A stretch of 64,000 bases of DNA from Amphritea pacifica (GTDB lineage: Bacteria > Pseudomonadota > Gammaproteobacteria > Pseudomonadales > Balneatricaceae): positions 62,001 to 126,000 of the forward strand of contig NZ_JAFFZO010000002.1 of the NCBI RefSeq assembly GCF_016924145.1, read 5' to 3'. A model generated the notes under the pieces. The model was not told where the DNA came from. It saw nothing but the letters and a program-made list of their open reading frames with translations, and ran no database searches. The position numbers and the translations under genes were made by a program. This document shows positions 1 to 7,032 of this stretch, in pieces. The stretch's first letter is position 1. Each line of letters begins with the position of its first letter.

Positions 1-1
1 T

Positions 2-427
2 TTCGCCCGGGCAGCGATTGAGTTTGATACGCCGCTGACCTTCTTTGGTAATCTCAAAGATAAAGGGGAGCTGGATGTTAAGAAAGCGGGTATTTTTCCG
101 ATCGTGCATGGTATTCGTACCATGGCTTTACAGTTCCGCATACTGGAAACCAACACCTTTAAGCGTATAGAAGCGTTGGTGGAGATGGGGCAGATGAAAG
201 AGGAGCATGGCCGTGAGTTATCGGAGGCGCTGGCGCTGTTTATTCAGACACGTTTGAAGCAGCAGGTGAAACGTATCGATATATCTGAAGATGGGGTAGA
301 CCAAACGCCTAATATCCTTGAGTTGTCTTCATTGGATAAAATGGAACGAGATCTGCTGCGGGACGGTATGCATATCGTTAAGGGTTTCAAAAAGCATCTG
401 ACACTCAGGTATCACCTGGGAGGTTAA
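2..427 (+). CDS. DUF294-type nucleotidyltransferase-like protein, C-terminal part (5' truncated)
   Basis: The reading frame is open from base 2, so this is the C-terminal ~141 residues of a gene starting outside the window. The sequence (FFGNLKDKGELDVKKAGIFP, then HGIRTMALQFRI and a long helical tail) resembles the putative nucleotidyltransferase substrate-binding domain (DUF294_C) found after cyclic-nucleotide-binding or CBS domains. Such proteins often sit next to a PolC-like exonuclease and acetate transport genes, and an exonuclease follows here after 7 bases, suggesting one operon. The catalytic domain is not visible, so the substrate cannot be inferred. Confidence 0.75.
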   Translation, partial: FARAAIEFDTPLTFFGNLKDKGELDVKKAGIFPIVHGIRTMALQFRILETNTFKRIEALVEMGQMKEEHGRELSEALALFIQTRLKQQVKRIDISEDGVDQTPNILELSSLDKMERDLLRDGMHIVKGFKKHLTLRYHLGG

Positions 428-434
428 ACGGAAT

Positions 435-1061
435 ATGATTATTCCCAGAACTATAAGAAAAATGAAGGATCGGATGGATCATAAAAATGGTCCATATGCG
501 CACCTGTTTCAACCCTATGAAGGGGATGAAGTGGTATCACTGGATTGTGAAACCACCAGTCTGAATGTGAAAGAGGGTGAGATACTGTCGATTGGCGCAG
601 TAAAGATAAAGGGCCGGAAAGTGATTACCAGCGACCGGCTGGATATAAAACTTAAACCGCCAAAAAGTCTTACCGGAGACTCCATTAAGATCCATAAGAT
701 CCGTGCTGCCGATCTGGCCGATGGTGTATATATGGATGAAGCATTGGAGCGGCTGCTGGAGTTTGTCGGTAATCGTCCGATTCTGGGGTATTACGTTAAC
801 TATGATGTGCGTATGCTGGAGAAATATCTGCGACCCCGTTATGGCTTTGGACTGCCGGGTAAAGCGATTGAGTTATCCCATGTCTACCACGACATTATCA
901 AGTGGCGCTATGTTGGCGGAGATATCGATCTGCGTTTTGATACCATTTCCAAGCGTCTCGATATTCCGATGCTGGAGCGGCATACGGCGCTGGGGGATGC
1001 GATTACTGTGGCGTTGATGTATGTGCGGTTAAAGTATGGTGAGCCGCCAGCAGCAGGATAA
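435..1061 (+). CDS. 3'-5' exonuclease, DEDDh (DnaQ/PolC-like) family
   Basis: A 208-residue protein with the ExoI motif LDCETTS (D37, E39), an ExoII region around LGYYVNYDVRML (Asp near residue 126) and an ExoIII motif HTALGDA (His and Asp near 184-188). These are the four acidic metal ligands and histidine of DEDDh exonucleases. Expected activity is metal-dependent 3'-5' hydrolysis of DNA or RNA, but the partner polymerase or substrate is not indicated. The ATG at 435 has a GGGAGGT element just upstream inside the preceding gene's 3' end. A terminator-like hairpin follows the stop, separating this pair from the flagellar operon. Confidence 0.85.
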   Translation: MIIPRTIRKMKDRMDHKNGPYAHLFQPYEGDEVVSLDCETTSLNVKEGEILSIGAVKIKGRKVITSDRLDIKLKPPKSLTGDSIKIHKIRAADLADGVYMDEALERLLEFVGNRPILGYYVNYDVRMLEKYLRPRYGFGLPGKAIELSHVYHDIIKWRYVGGDIDLRFDTISKRLDIPMLERHTALGDAITVALMYVRLKYGEPPAAG

Positions 1062-1085
1062 AAACTGGAATACGTCAAAAAATAA

Positions 1086-1107
1086 ACGGGCCTATGGCTC
1101 GTTTTTT
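1086..1107 (+). terminator. Rho-independent terminator-like hairpin after the exonuclease gene
   Basis: Bases 1086-1092 (ACGGGCC) pair with 1096-1102 (GGCTCGT), with one G-T wobble around a 3-base loop, followed by a run of T to 1107. The hairpin lies 25 bases past the exonuclease stop. The 3' arm and T run are also the -24/-12 sequence of a sigma-54 promoter match, so the same bases may serve two roles. Confidence 0.6.
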
Positions 1108-1110
1108 GCT
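1095..1110 (+). promoter_or_regulatory. Sigma-54 (RpoN) promoter for fliE operon
   Basis: TGGC at 1095-1098 and TTGC at 1106-1109 are spaced so that GG and GC are exactly 10 bases apart. The element TGGCTCGTTTTTTGCT matches the RpoN consensus TGGCACG-N4-TTGCW at all but one defined position. Transcription would start near 1121, giving a leader of about 118 bases before fliE. Pseudomonas-type flagellar class II operons, including fliE, are known to use RpoN with FleQ. Confidence 0.75.
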
Positions 1111-1134
1111 TTGTACTCAGATGAGATTAAAAAT

Positions 1135-1152
1135 TGACACAGATTTGTGTCA
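1135..1152 (+). repeat. Perfect inverted repeat in the fliE leader (possible operator)
   Basis: TGACACA (1135-1141) and TGTGTCA (1146-1152) are perfect inverted copies around GATT. The dyad lies about 14 bases downstream of the predicted RpoN start. It contains TTGAC and GTCA half-sites resembling those reported for FleQ-type activators. It could be a protein-binding site or an RNA hairpin; the sequence alone cannot decide. Confidence 0.55.
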
Positions 1153-1181
1153 TATTTTTGGCGAATAGGTTGTTTTGCTGC

Positions 1182-1209
1182 TTGCTAAGTAGCTATTCAA
1201 TCTTATAAT
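1182..1209 (+). promoter_or_regulatory. Candidate sigma-70 promoter before fliE
   Basis: TTGCTA at 1182-1187 and TATAAT at 1204-1209 are separated by 16 bases, followed 29 bases later by the fliE ATG with a strong GGAGGGG ribosome site at 1229-1235. The -10 box is a perfect consensus. This may give basal expression alongside the RpoN promoter, or be fortuitous in an AT-rich leader. Confidence 0.4.
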
Positions 1210-1238
1210 GTCAATATATTGCCATTCTGGAGGGGTCT

Positions 1239-1592
1239 ATGGTTGAGCGTGCAGACATCAACGCCGTTTTGCAGCAGATGCGAGAAGTGAAGATGCAGGT
1301 TCAGCAGGGTGTTTCGCCTAATATTCCGCAGCCAAATTCAATTCGTCCTGTTGCCGGAGAGCAAAGCGGAGAAAGTTTTGCTGATCTGTTTAAGGGGGCG
1401 ATAGACGGGGTCAACAACTCCCAGGCACACGCCAAAAAACTGGCGACCGCTTATGAGCAGGGTGTTGCGGGGGTCGATCTGCATCAGGTGATGATCAGTA
1501 TGGAAAAAGCATCGGTCTCTTTTCAGGCGCTGACTCAGGTGCGTAATAAAATGGTCAGCGCCTATGAAGACGTTATGAAAATGCCGATCTGA
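1239..1592 (+). CDS. fliE: Flagellar hook-basal body protein FliE
   Basis: A 117-residue protein of normal FliE length, with the typical C-terminal half: FADLFKGAIDGVNNSQ, then a long helix ending near MVSAYEDVMKMPI. FliE joins the MS ring (FliF) to the proximal rod and is itself exported by the flagellar type III apparatus. It is first in the fliEFGHIJ series, preceded by the RpoN promoter match and a strong GGAGGGG ribosome site. A 53-base gap separates it from fliF. Confidence 0.97.
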   Translation: MVERADINAVLQQMREVKMQVQQGVSPNIPQPNSIRPVAGEQSGESFADLFKGAIDGVNNSQAHAKKLATAYEQGVAGVDLHQVMISMEKASVSFQALTQVRNKMVSAYEDVMKMPI

Positions 1593-1645
1593 TTAGTTTG
1601 ATAAACACAATAATATGAAGCAGTAGCATCAGGGTGTCGGGTTAG

Positions 1646-3346
1646 ATGGAGAGCGCAACAGTGCAGGCAGGAACAGGTGGGTCGGTAGCCTTTGGCTTTA
1701 ACCGCTTGGGGCTGGTGCGTCAGTTAGGTCTGATGGTGGGGCTTGCGGCCACTATTGCGATCGGCTTTGCGGTTGTGCTCTGGTCTCAGGAGCCGGATTA
1801 TCGGGTGCTCTACAATAATGTTTCCTATGCGGATGCCAATCAGATCGTTGAGCAACTGCAGTTGAATGGTATTCCCTATAAGTTTGACTCAACCGGACAC
1901 AATATTCTGGTTGCGGATGAGTATCTGCACAAAGCGCGACTACGCCTCGCTGCTGAAGGGTTCACCAACGATAACACGGTGGGTTTTGAGCTGCTGGATA
2001 AAGAGCAGGGGTTGGGCACCAGTCAGTTTATGGAAAATGCCCGTTACCGGCGCGGACTCGAGGGTGAGCTGGCTCGCACGGTGACCAGTATGCTCGCGGT
2101 GCGTAGCGCCCGGGTGCATCTGGCGCTGCCGAAGCAGTCAGTGTTTGTGCGTGATCAGCGTAAGCCTACGGCATCGGTGTTTCTCGATCTGGTTGCCGGT
2201 AAGCGGCTGGAGCCAATCCAGGTGGAAGCGATTACCAATCTGGTTGCCTCCAGTATTCCAGAACTCTCCAGTGAAGATGTAACTGTCGTTGACCAGAAGG
2301 GACGTCTGCTGAATACCCGGGATATGGATACCGATGTGGTTCTGGCGGCTAAACAGCTGGAATATACCCGTAGAATAGAGGAGACCCTGGTCAACCGGGT
2401 GAACAGTATTTTACAGCCGGTGGTGGGGTTGGGGCGTTACCGGGCCGAGGTCTCTGCCGATATAGACTTTACCGCCGTTGAGCAGACCGATGAGATCTAT
2501 AACCCGGATCTTCCTGCGCTGCGCAGTGAGCAGGTACTGGATGAAAGCACAACCGGACAGGCTGCTGCAGGTGGGGTGCCAGGGGCATTGTCAAATCAGC
2601 CCCCCGGAGCGAGTTCAGTGCCTGAGGTGGGGGCTAACGGTCTGCCTATTCAGAATGAAGGCGTTGTGGCGCGGCCGAGTGGGCCGAAAAATGCCCGCTC
2701 ACAGGCGACCCGCAACTATGAGCTTGATCGGTCCATCAGCTATACCAAGCACCAGATGGGGCAGATTAACCGGCTATCCGTGGCGGTAGTGGTTGATGAT
2801 ATTCCTACAACCAGTCCTGATGGCGGTGAAACAACCCGAAGCGCATGGGATCAGAATGAACTGGATCGATTGACTATACTGGTTAAGGATGCCGTTGGTT
2901 ATTCCGCTGTCCGGGGGGACAGTGTGAGCGTAATCAACTCGCCTTTCGCCGTGCCTGAGGTGTATCAGGAAGAGGAGATCCCTATCTGGAAGCAGGAGTG
3001 GGTGCTCGATCTTGCTAAGCAGATACTGGGTGGTCTGTTTGTCCTGCTGTTGGTGTTTGGTGTGTTGCGCCCGATAATGAAAAATCTGGCCGTCAGTGCG
3101 GCCCATAAAGCGGCAGCGGAGGGAGCAGCGGTTAAGACTGAAGCTGATATGGCGTCAGAGCTTGAATCTCTGGATATGAGTGGTATATCGGCTGATCAGG
3201 TGACGTTCAGTGGTATTGATAACGCGCTTGCGCCGACTCCGAATGAAACCTATGAATATCAGATGAATGCGATACGCAGCATGATTGCCGAAGATCCAGC
3301 CAAAGTGGCGCAGGCAATACGTCAGTGGGTGATTGAGAATGAATGA
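1646..3346 (+). CDS. fliF: Flagellar MS-ring protein FliF
   Basis: A 566-residue protein with the expected two transmembrane segments (about residues 28-46 and 455-475) flanking a large periplasmic region with the YscJ/FliF fold (for example ARVHLALPKQSVF). The C-terminal cytoplasmic tail ends in a conserved FliG-binding stretch near AEDPAKVAQAIRQW. FliF is the basal body foundation in the inner membrane. A Pro/Gly-rich insert around residues 300-345 is typical of the variable MS-ring loop. Its last codons overlap fliG by 8 bases. Confidence 0.97.
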   Translation: MESATVQAGTGGSVAFGFNRLGLVRQLGLMVGLAATIAIGFAVVLWSQEPDYRVLYNNVSYADANQIVEQLQLNGIPYKFDSTGHNILVADEYLHKARLRLAAEGFTNDNTVGFELLDKEQGLGTSQFMENARYRRGLEGELARTVTSMLAVRSARVHLALPKQSVFVRDQRKPTASVFLDLVAGKRLEPIQVEAITNLVASSIPELSSEDVTVVDQKGRLLNTRDMDTDVVLAAKQLEYTRRIEETLVNRVNSILQPVVGLGRYRAEVSADIDFTAVEQTDEIYNPDLPALRSEQVLDESTTGQAAAGGVPGALSNQPPGASSVPEVGANGLPIQNEGVVARPSGPKNARSQATRNYELDRSISYTKHQMGQINRLSVAVVVDDIPTTSPDGGETTRSAWDQNELDRLTILVKDAVGYSAVRGDSVSVINSPFAVPEVYQEEEIPIWKQEWVLDLAKQILGGLFVLLLVFGVLRPIMKNLAVSAAHKAAAEGAAVKTEADMASELESLDMSGISADQVTFSGIDNALAPTPNETYEYQMNAIRSMIAEDPAKVAQAIRQWVIENE

Positions 3347-4355
3347 TCAGGTAACAGAATCCGGTGTTGAGCTGACGAACGTTCAGAAAGCGGCGGTGTT
3401 GCTTATTTCGCTGGGGGAGGCTGATGCCGCAGAGGTGCTGCGCTATCTGGGACAGAAAGAGGTGCAGCAGTTGGGGCTCACCATGAGTAATCTGGATAAT
3501 ATCCCTCAGTCCACGGTCGAAGCGGTGATGGCTGACTTTATGGAAGCGATCAGCGATCAGACCAGTATCGGTATTAATAATGACCACTATATCAAAGAGA
3601 TGCTGAGCCAGGCGCTGGGGAGTGATCGGGCTCAGACGCTGGTTGATCGTATTCTGATGACCACCAATACTTCAGGTCTTGAAAGTCTGAAGTGGATGGA
3701 CTCGCGGCAGGTTGCCGAGATTATCCGTTATGAACATCCGCAGATTCAGGCGGTGGTGATCGCCTATCTGGACCCCGATCAGGCGGCGCATGTATTGCAG
3801 CGGTTTGATGAGAATGTGCGTCTGGAAATTATGATGAGGATTACCTCGCTTGATCAGATTCAGCCATCGGCATTGCAGGAGCTGAATGACATACTTGAAT
3901 CGCAGTTCTCCGGCGCCAGCAGTCAGAGTGCCAGTCTGGGTGGTCTGAAAACCACGGCCAATATTATGAACTACTTCGATAGTAATATTGAGCAGGAGCT
4001 GATGGAGAAAATTCGTGAGGTGGATGAGGCGCTGGGTGATCAGATCTCCGAGATGATGTTTGTCTTCGACAATCTGATCGATGTTGAGGATCGTGGTATT
4101 CAGGTGATTCTGCGCGAGATCAACACCGATACTCTGGTGGTTGCACTGAAAGGCGCGGAAACCGGGTTGCAGGACAAAATTTTCAAAAATATGTCGAAAC
4201 GTGCTGCCGAGCTGCTGCGAGATGATCTTGAAGCAAAAGGTCCGGTGCGCGTCAGTGAAGTGGAAGATGCCCAGAAAGAGATTCTTAATGTTGCTCGCCG
4301 ACTGGCTGATGAGGGTGAAATCGTGCTGGGTAGTGGCGGCGAAGAGATGATGTAA
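3339..4355 (+). CDS. fliG: Flagellar motor switch protein FliG
   Basis: A 338-residue protein from the ATG at 3339; an upstream TTG at 3333 is less likely. It has the family domain order: an N-terminal FliF-binding part (QKAAVLLISLGEADAAEVLR), a middle domain with the EHPQ motif (YEHPQIQAVVIAYL) and a C-terminal domain rich in charged residues that contact the stator. FliG is the rotor part where torque is made and links FliF to FliM. It is translationally coupled to fliF (8-base overlap) and fliH (1-base overlap). Confidence 0.97.
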   Translation: MNDQVTESGVELTNVQKAAVLLISLGEADAAEVLRYLGQKEVQQLGLTMSNLDNIPQSTVEAVMADFMEAISDQTSIGINNDHYIKEMLSQALGSDRAQTLVDRILMTTNTSGLESLKWMDSRQVAEIIRYEHPQIQAVVIAYLDPDQAAHVLQRFDENVRLEIMMRITSLDQIQPSALQELNDILESQFSGASSQSASLGGLKTTANIMNYFDSNIEQELMEKIREVDEALGDQISEMMFVFDNLIDVEDRGIQVILREINTDTLVVALKGAETGLQDKIFKNMSKRAAELLRDDLEAKGPVRVSEVEDAQKEILNVARRLADEGEIVLGSGGEEMM

Positions 4356-5125
4356 TGCGGATGAAGGCGATCGACAAATCGGTTATCAGAATTCGTGCGG
4401 AGGATGCCAGAGCTGCGGCGTTATGGACGCTGCCAGTGGTGCAGAGTCAACATGTGGTGGGGCTGCAACGCAAGCCTGAGCCGGTTGAAGAGGAAGCGGT
4501 TGAAGAGGTGGTCGATGGCCGCCTGAAGCTCTCTGAGCTTGAAAAGATTCGCGAGGATGCTTATCAGGAAGGCCTGCAACAGGGGCGCGAAGAGGGCATG
4601 CAGCAGGGGCTTGAAGAGGGGCGCGCAGCAGGTCACAAGGAAGGGCTGGCGGCATCGCAGGCTGAGATCGACGCCCAGCTGCAGCTGCTAAGAGCATTAC
4701 AGCAACAGTTGGATAAGCCGCTACAGCAGGTGAATGCTCAGATAGAGCAACTGGTGGTCGAGCTGATTACTGAGTTAAGCGAAGCGGTGATCGGGGCGCA
4801 GGTAGAGCAGGGCGGTGAAGCGGTGATTAAGGCGGTTGAGGATGCGATCGCGCAGTTACCCCAGACCGGAGCTGAGATTAAAATTATTCTTAACCCGGAT
4901 GATGTACCGGTGCTGGAGCCTTTGCTCGCGCTGAATGAAAACTTGACGCTGGTGGAAGAGCCCTCGATCACCCGGGGAGGCTGCAAAGTCGTCAATGGTT
5001 ATGGCTTGCTCGACAATACGGTTGAGCGGCGCTTTGATGCTGCAGCATCCCGTTTGCGTAACGCGCTGAATCAGTTGGATGAAGTGGCTGACGCTTCCGT
5101 TCAAACGCCGGAATCTCATGAGTGA
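4355..5125 (+). CDS. fliH: Flagellar assembly protein FliH
   Basis: A 256-residue protein with the FliH hallmark, a run of GxxxG steps. Glycines fall at residues 73, 77, 81, 85, 89, 93 and 97, so seven recur every fourth residue. This is followed by a helical stretch and a C-terminal domain similar to V/F-type ATPase stator subunits. FliH binds the FliI ATPase and ties it to FliN at the export gate. The start is ATG 4355, overlapping the fliG stop; ATG 4361 is an alternative. The 3' end overlaps fliI by 8 bases. Confidence 0.93.
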   Translation: MRMKAIDKSVIRIRAEDARAAALWTLPVVQSQHVVGLQRKPEPVEEEAVEEVVDGRLKLSELEKIREDAYQEGLQQGREEGMQQGLEEGRAAGHKEGLAASQAEIDAQLQLLRALQQQLDKPLQQVNAQIEQLVVELITELSEAVIGAQVEQGGEAVIKAVEDAIAQLPQTGAEIKIILNPDDVPVLEPLLALNENLTLVEEPSITRGGCKVVNGYGLLDNTVERRFDAAASRLRNALNQLDEVADASVQTPESHE

Positions 5126-6515
5126 TCAATTGCTGAAACGCCTGTCCCGCTTGCGAGGACTGGACTATCAGATACCTGCGCCTGTGGCTCACGGGCAGAT
5201 AACACGTTTGATCGGTTTGACTCTTGAAGCGGTGGGAATCAAGGCTTCTATGGGTGAGTACTGCCTTATCTATCCTCCGCATGGCGAACCGGTAGAGGCA
5301 GAGGTTGTTGGATTTTCCGGTGACCGGATCTATCTGATGCCTGTTGATCTGCTGGAGGGGTTGGCGCCGGGAGCGCGGGTCAGTCCGATGCAGGGCGGGG
5401 GCGATGTCGAGGTCGGTTTTGAGCTGCTTGGCCGGGTCATTAACGGGGTTGGCAAACCGCTGGATAGTCTTGGCCCGTTGGGGTGTAAGACCACAGTGCC
5501 GCTTCAGGGACGCAATATTAATCCTCTGAGTCGACAGCCTATCAGGCAGACGCTGGATGTGGGTATTCGCGCAATCAACTCGCTGTTGAGTGTTGGCCGG
5601 GGGCAGCGGCTGGGGCTGTTTGCGGGCAGTGGTGTGGGTAAAAGTGTGCTGCTGGGGATGATGACCCGTTTTACTGAAGCGGATATTGTCGTGGTGGGGC
5701 TGATCGGAGAGCGTGGTCGGGAGGTAAAGGAGTTTATCGACCACAGTCTTGGTGAGGAGGGGATGCGTCGTGCCGTCGTGGTGGCATCTCCTGCGGACGA
5801 GTCGCCGCTGATGCGTCTCAGGGCTGCTCAGTTGGCCACCCGGTTGGCAGAATATTACCGGGAGCAGGGGAAAAATGTTCTTCTGCTGATGGATTCGCTG
5901 ACCCGTTATGCTCAGGCGCAGCGGGAGATCGCCCTCGCCGTTGGTGAGCCTCCGGCAACCAAGGGGTATCCGCCTTCGGTGTTTGCCAAACTGCCTAAAC
6001 TGGTGGAGCGCGCGGGTAATGGTGATAAGGGCGGTGGCTCAATCACCGCATTCTATACTGTCCTGACCGAGGGGGATGATCAGCAGGATCCCATCGCGGA
6101 CTCCGCCCGGGCTATTCTGGATGGTCATATAGTGTTATCCCGGACACTGGCGGAGCGGGGGCACTATCCCGCTATTGATATTGAACAATCAATCAGTCGT
6201 GCGATGCCGCAGATCGTCAGTTCAGACCATCTTAAAGCGGCCATGGGGTTTAAGCAGCTCTACTCTAAATTTCAGCAAAACAGCGATCTGATCTCTATCG
6301 GTGCTTATGTCAGGGGCAGCGATGCCGAGACTGATTTTGCAGTTGAGCGGATGCCGCTGATGAATGCTTTTCTGCAGCAGGGGCTGGATGAAGCCTACGC
6401 GTTTCAAAAGAGCCTTACCGACCTGGCGATGGTGTTGACGCCTAATCCCGGCAATACGAATACCACAGATCAGCAGGGGCGGCAGAATATTGCTATGGGT
6501 AATCAGGCGCAGTGA
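5118..6515 (+). CDS. fliI: Flagellum-specific ATPase FliI
   Basis: A 465-residue protein from the ATG at 5118 ([12 protein letters not shown]), chosen over an upstream in-frame codon because it fits family length and the overlap with fliH. The Walker A motif AGSGVGKS lies near residues 170-177 and Walker B near [17 protein letters not shown]. It shows strong similarity to F1-ATPase beta subunits and type III secretion ATPases. FliI forms a hexamer that unloads export substrates from chaperones. It is followed without a gap by fliJ. Confidence 0.97.
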   Translation: MSDQLLKRLSRLRGLDYQIPAPVAHGQITRLIGLTLEAVGIKASMGEYCLIYPPHGEPVEAEVVGFSGDRIYLMPVDLLEGLAPGARVSPMQGGGDVEVGFELLGRVINGVGKPLDSLGPLGCKTTVPLQGRNINPLSRQPIRQTLDVGIRAINSLLSVGRGQRLGLFAGSGVGKSVLLGMMTRFTEADIVVVGLIGERGREVKEFIDHSLGEEGMRRAVVVASPADESPLMRLRAAQLATRLAEYYREQGKNVLLLMDSLTRYAQAQREIALAVGEPPATKGYPPSVFAKLPKLVERAGNGDKGGGSITAFYTVLTEGDDQQDPIADSARAILDGHIVLSRTLAERGHYPAIDIEQSISRAMPQIVSSDHLKAAMGFKQLYSKFQQNSDLISIGAYVRGSDAETDFAVERMPLMNAFLQQGLDEAYAFQKSLTDLAMVLTPNPGNTNTTDQQGRQNIAMGNQAQ

Positions 6516-6955
6516 AAAAACGGTCAAAGCGGTTGCAGGTAGTGCTCGATCTTGCCGAGCGTAAGCGTAAGCAGGCGGATCAGTGGTTAAGTCAGTCCCA
6601 GTCCCGTGTGCAGCAGGGGGAGGCGACGCTGGAGCAGCTTCGAAGCTATCACGCTGACTATGCCAATAGTTTCTATCAGGTGGGGGCTTCGGGTATTTCA
6701 CCCGGGCAGATTGAGACTCATCAGGCCTTCATGCAAAAGTTAAGTGGTGCTGTGCAGCAGCAGGAAAAAGCCCTGCAGACGGATCGTGCTCAGCTGGAGA
6801 AGGTGAAGGAGTATTGGCAGAGTGCTTATCAGCATTTTAAAGCGGTAGAGATGCTGGTTGATAAGCTCAGGCGCGAAGAGTCTCTACAAGCTGAAAAACA
6901 ACTTCAAAAAGAACTGGATGAGCGTTCGCAGTTAATCCGCCCACCTTTTATCTGA
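6512..6955 (+). CDS. fliJ: Flagellar export protein FliJ
   Basis: A 147-residue, almost entirely helical, Gln/Glu/Lys-rich protein of the size and character of FliJ. FliJ is the coiled-coil stalk that inserts into the FliI hexamer, like the gamma subunit of F1-ATPase, and contacts FlhA. It starts at a GTG whose GTGA overlaps the fliI stop by 4 bases, indicating coupling. Primary sequence conservation in this family is low, so the call leans on position and coiled-coil character. Confidence 0.93.
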   Translation: MKKRSKRLQVVLDLAERKRKQADQWLSQSQSRVQQGEATLEQLRSYHADYANSFYQVGASGISPGQIETHQAFMQKLSGAVQQQEKALQTDRAQLEKVKEYWQSAYQHFKAVEMLVDKLRREESLQAEKQLQKELDERSQLIRPPFI

Positions 6956-6978
6956 TGTTTCTGCTTCTCCGGAGTATC

Positions 6979-6994
6979 TGGCACTGATTATGCT
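6979..6994 (+). promoter_or_regulatory. Candidate sigma-54 promoter before fliK
   Basis: TGGCACTGATTATGCT has GG and GC exactly 10 bases apart and a full TGGCAC -24 box, but the -12 box is ATGC rather than TTGC. It lies in the 77-base fliJ-fliK gap, placing a start near 7005, 28 bases before the fliK ATG. It may give fliKLMNOPQR an internal promoter; the one-base departure at -12 keeps this tentative. Confidence 0.45.
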
Positions 6995-7032
6995 AATAAC
7001 TCAGTGGATAGAACTCTGCCGGAGAACGCAGT

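Noticed and set aside
1158-1181. TTGGCG and GCTGC elements as an alternative sigma-54 promoter before fliE
   Set aside because: Spacing is wrong for GG at 1160-1161, and the correctly spaced AGGT/CTGC pair lacks the conserved -24 and -12 bases. The match at 1095-1110 is far better.
2774-3106. Antisense open frames over fliF, cheA, flhA and other core genes
   Set aside because: They mirror strong coding sequence on the plus strand, have no recognisable domains or ribosome sites, and are shadows of codon bias.
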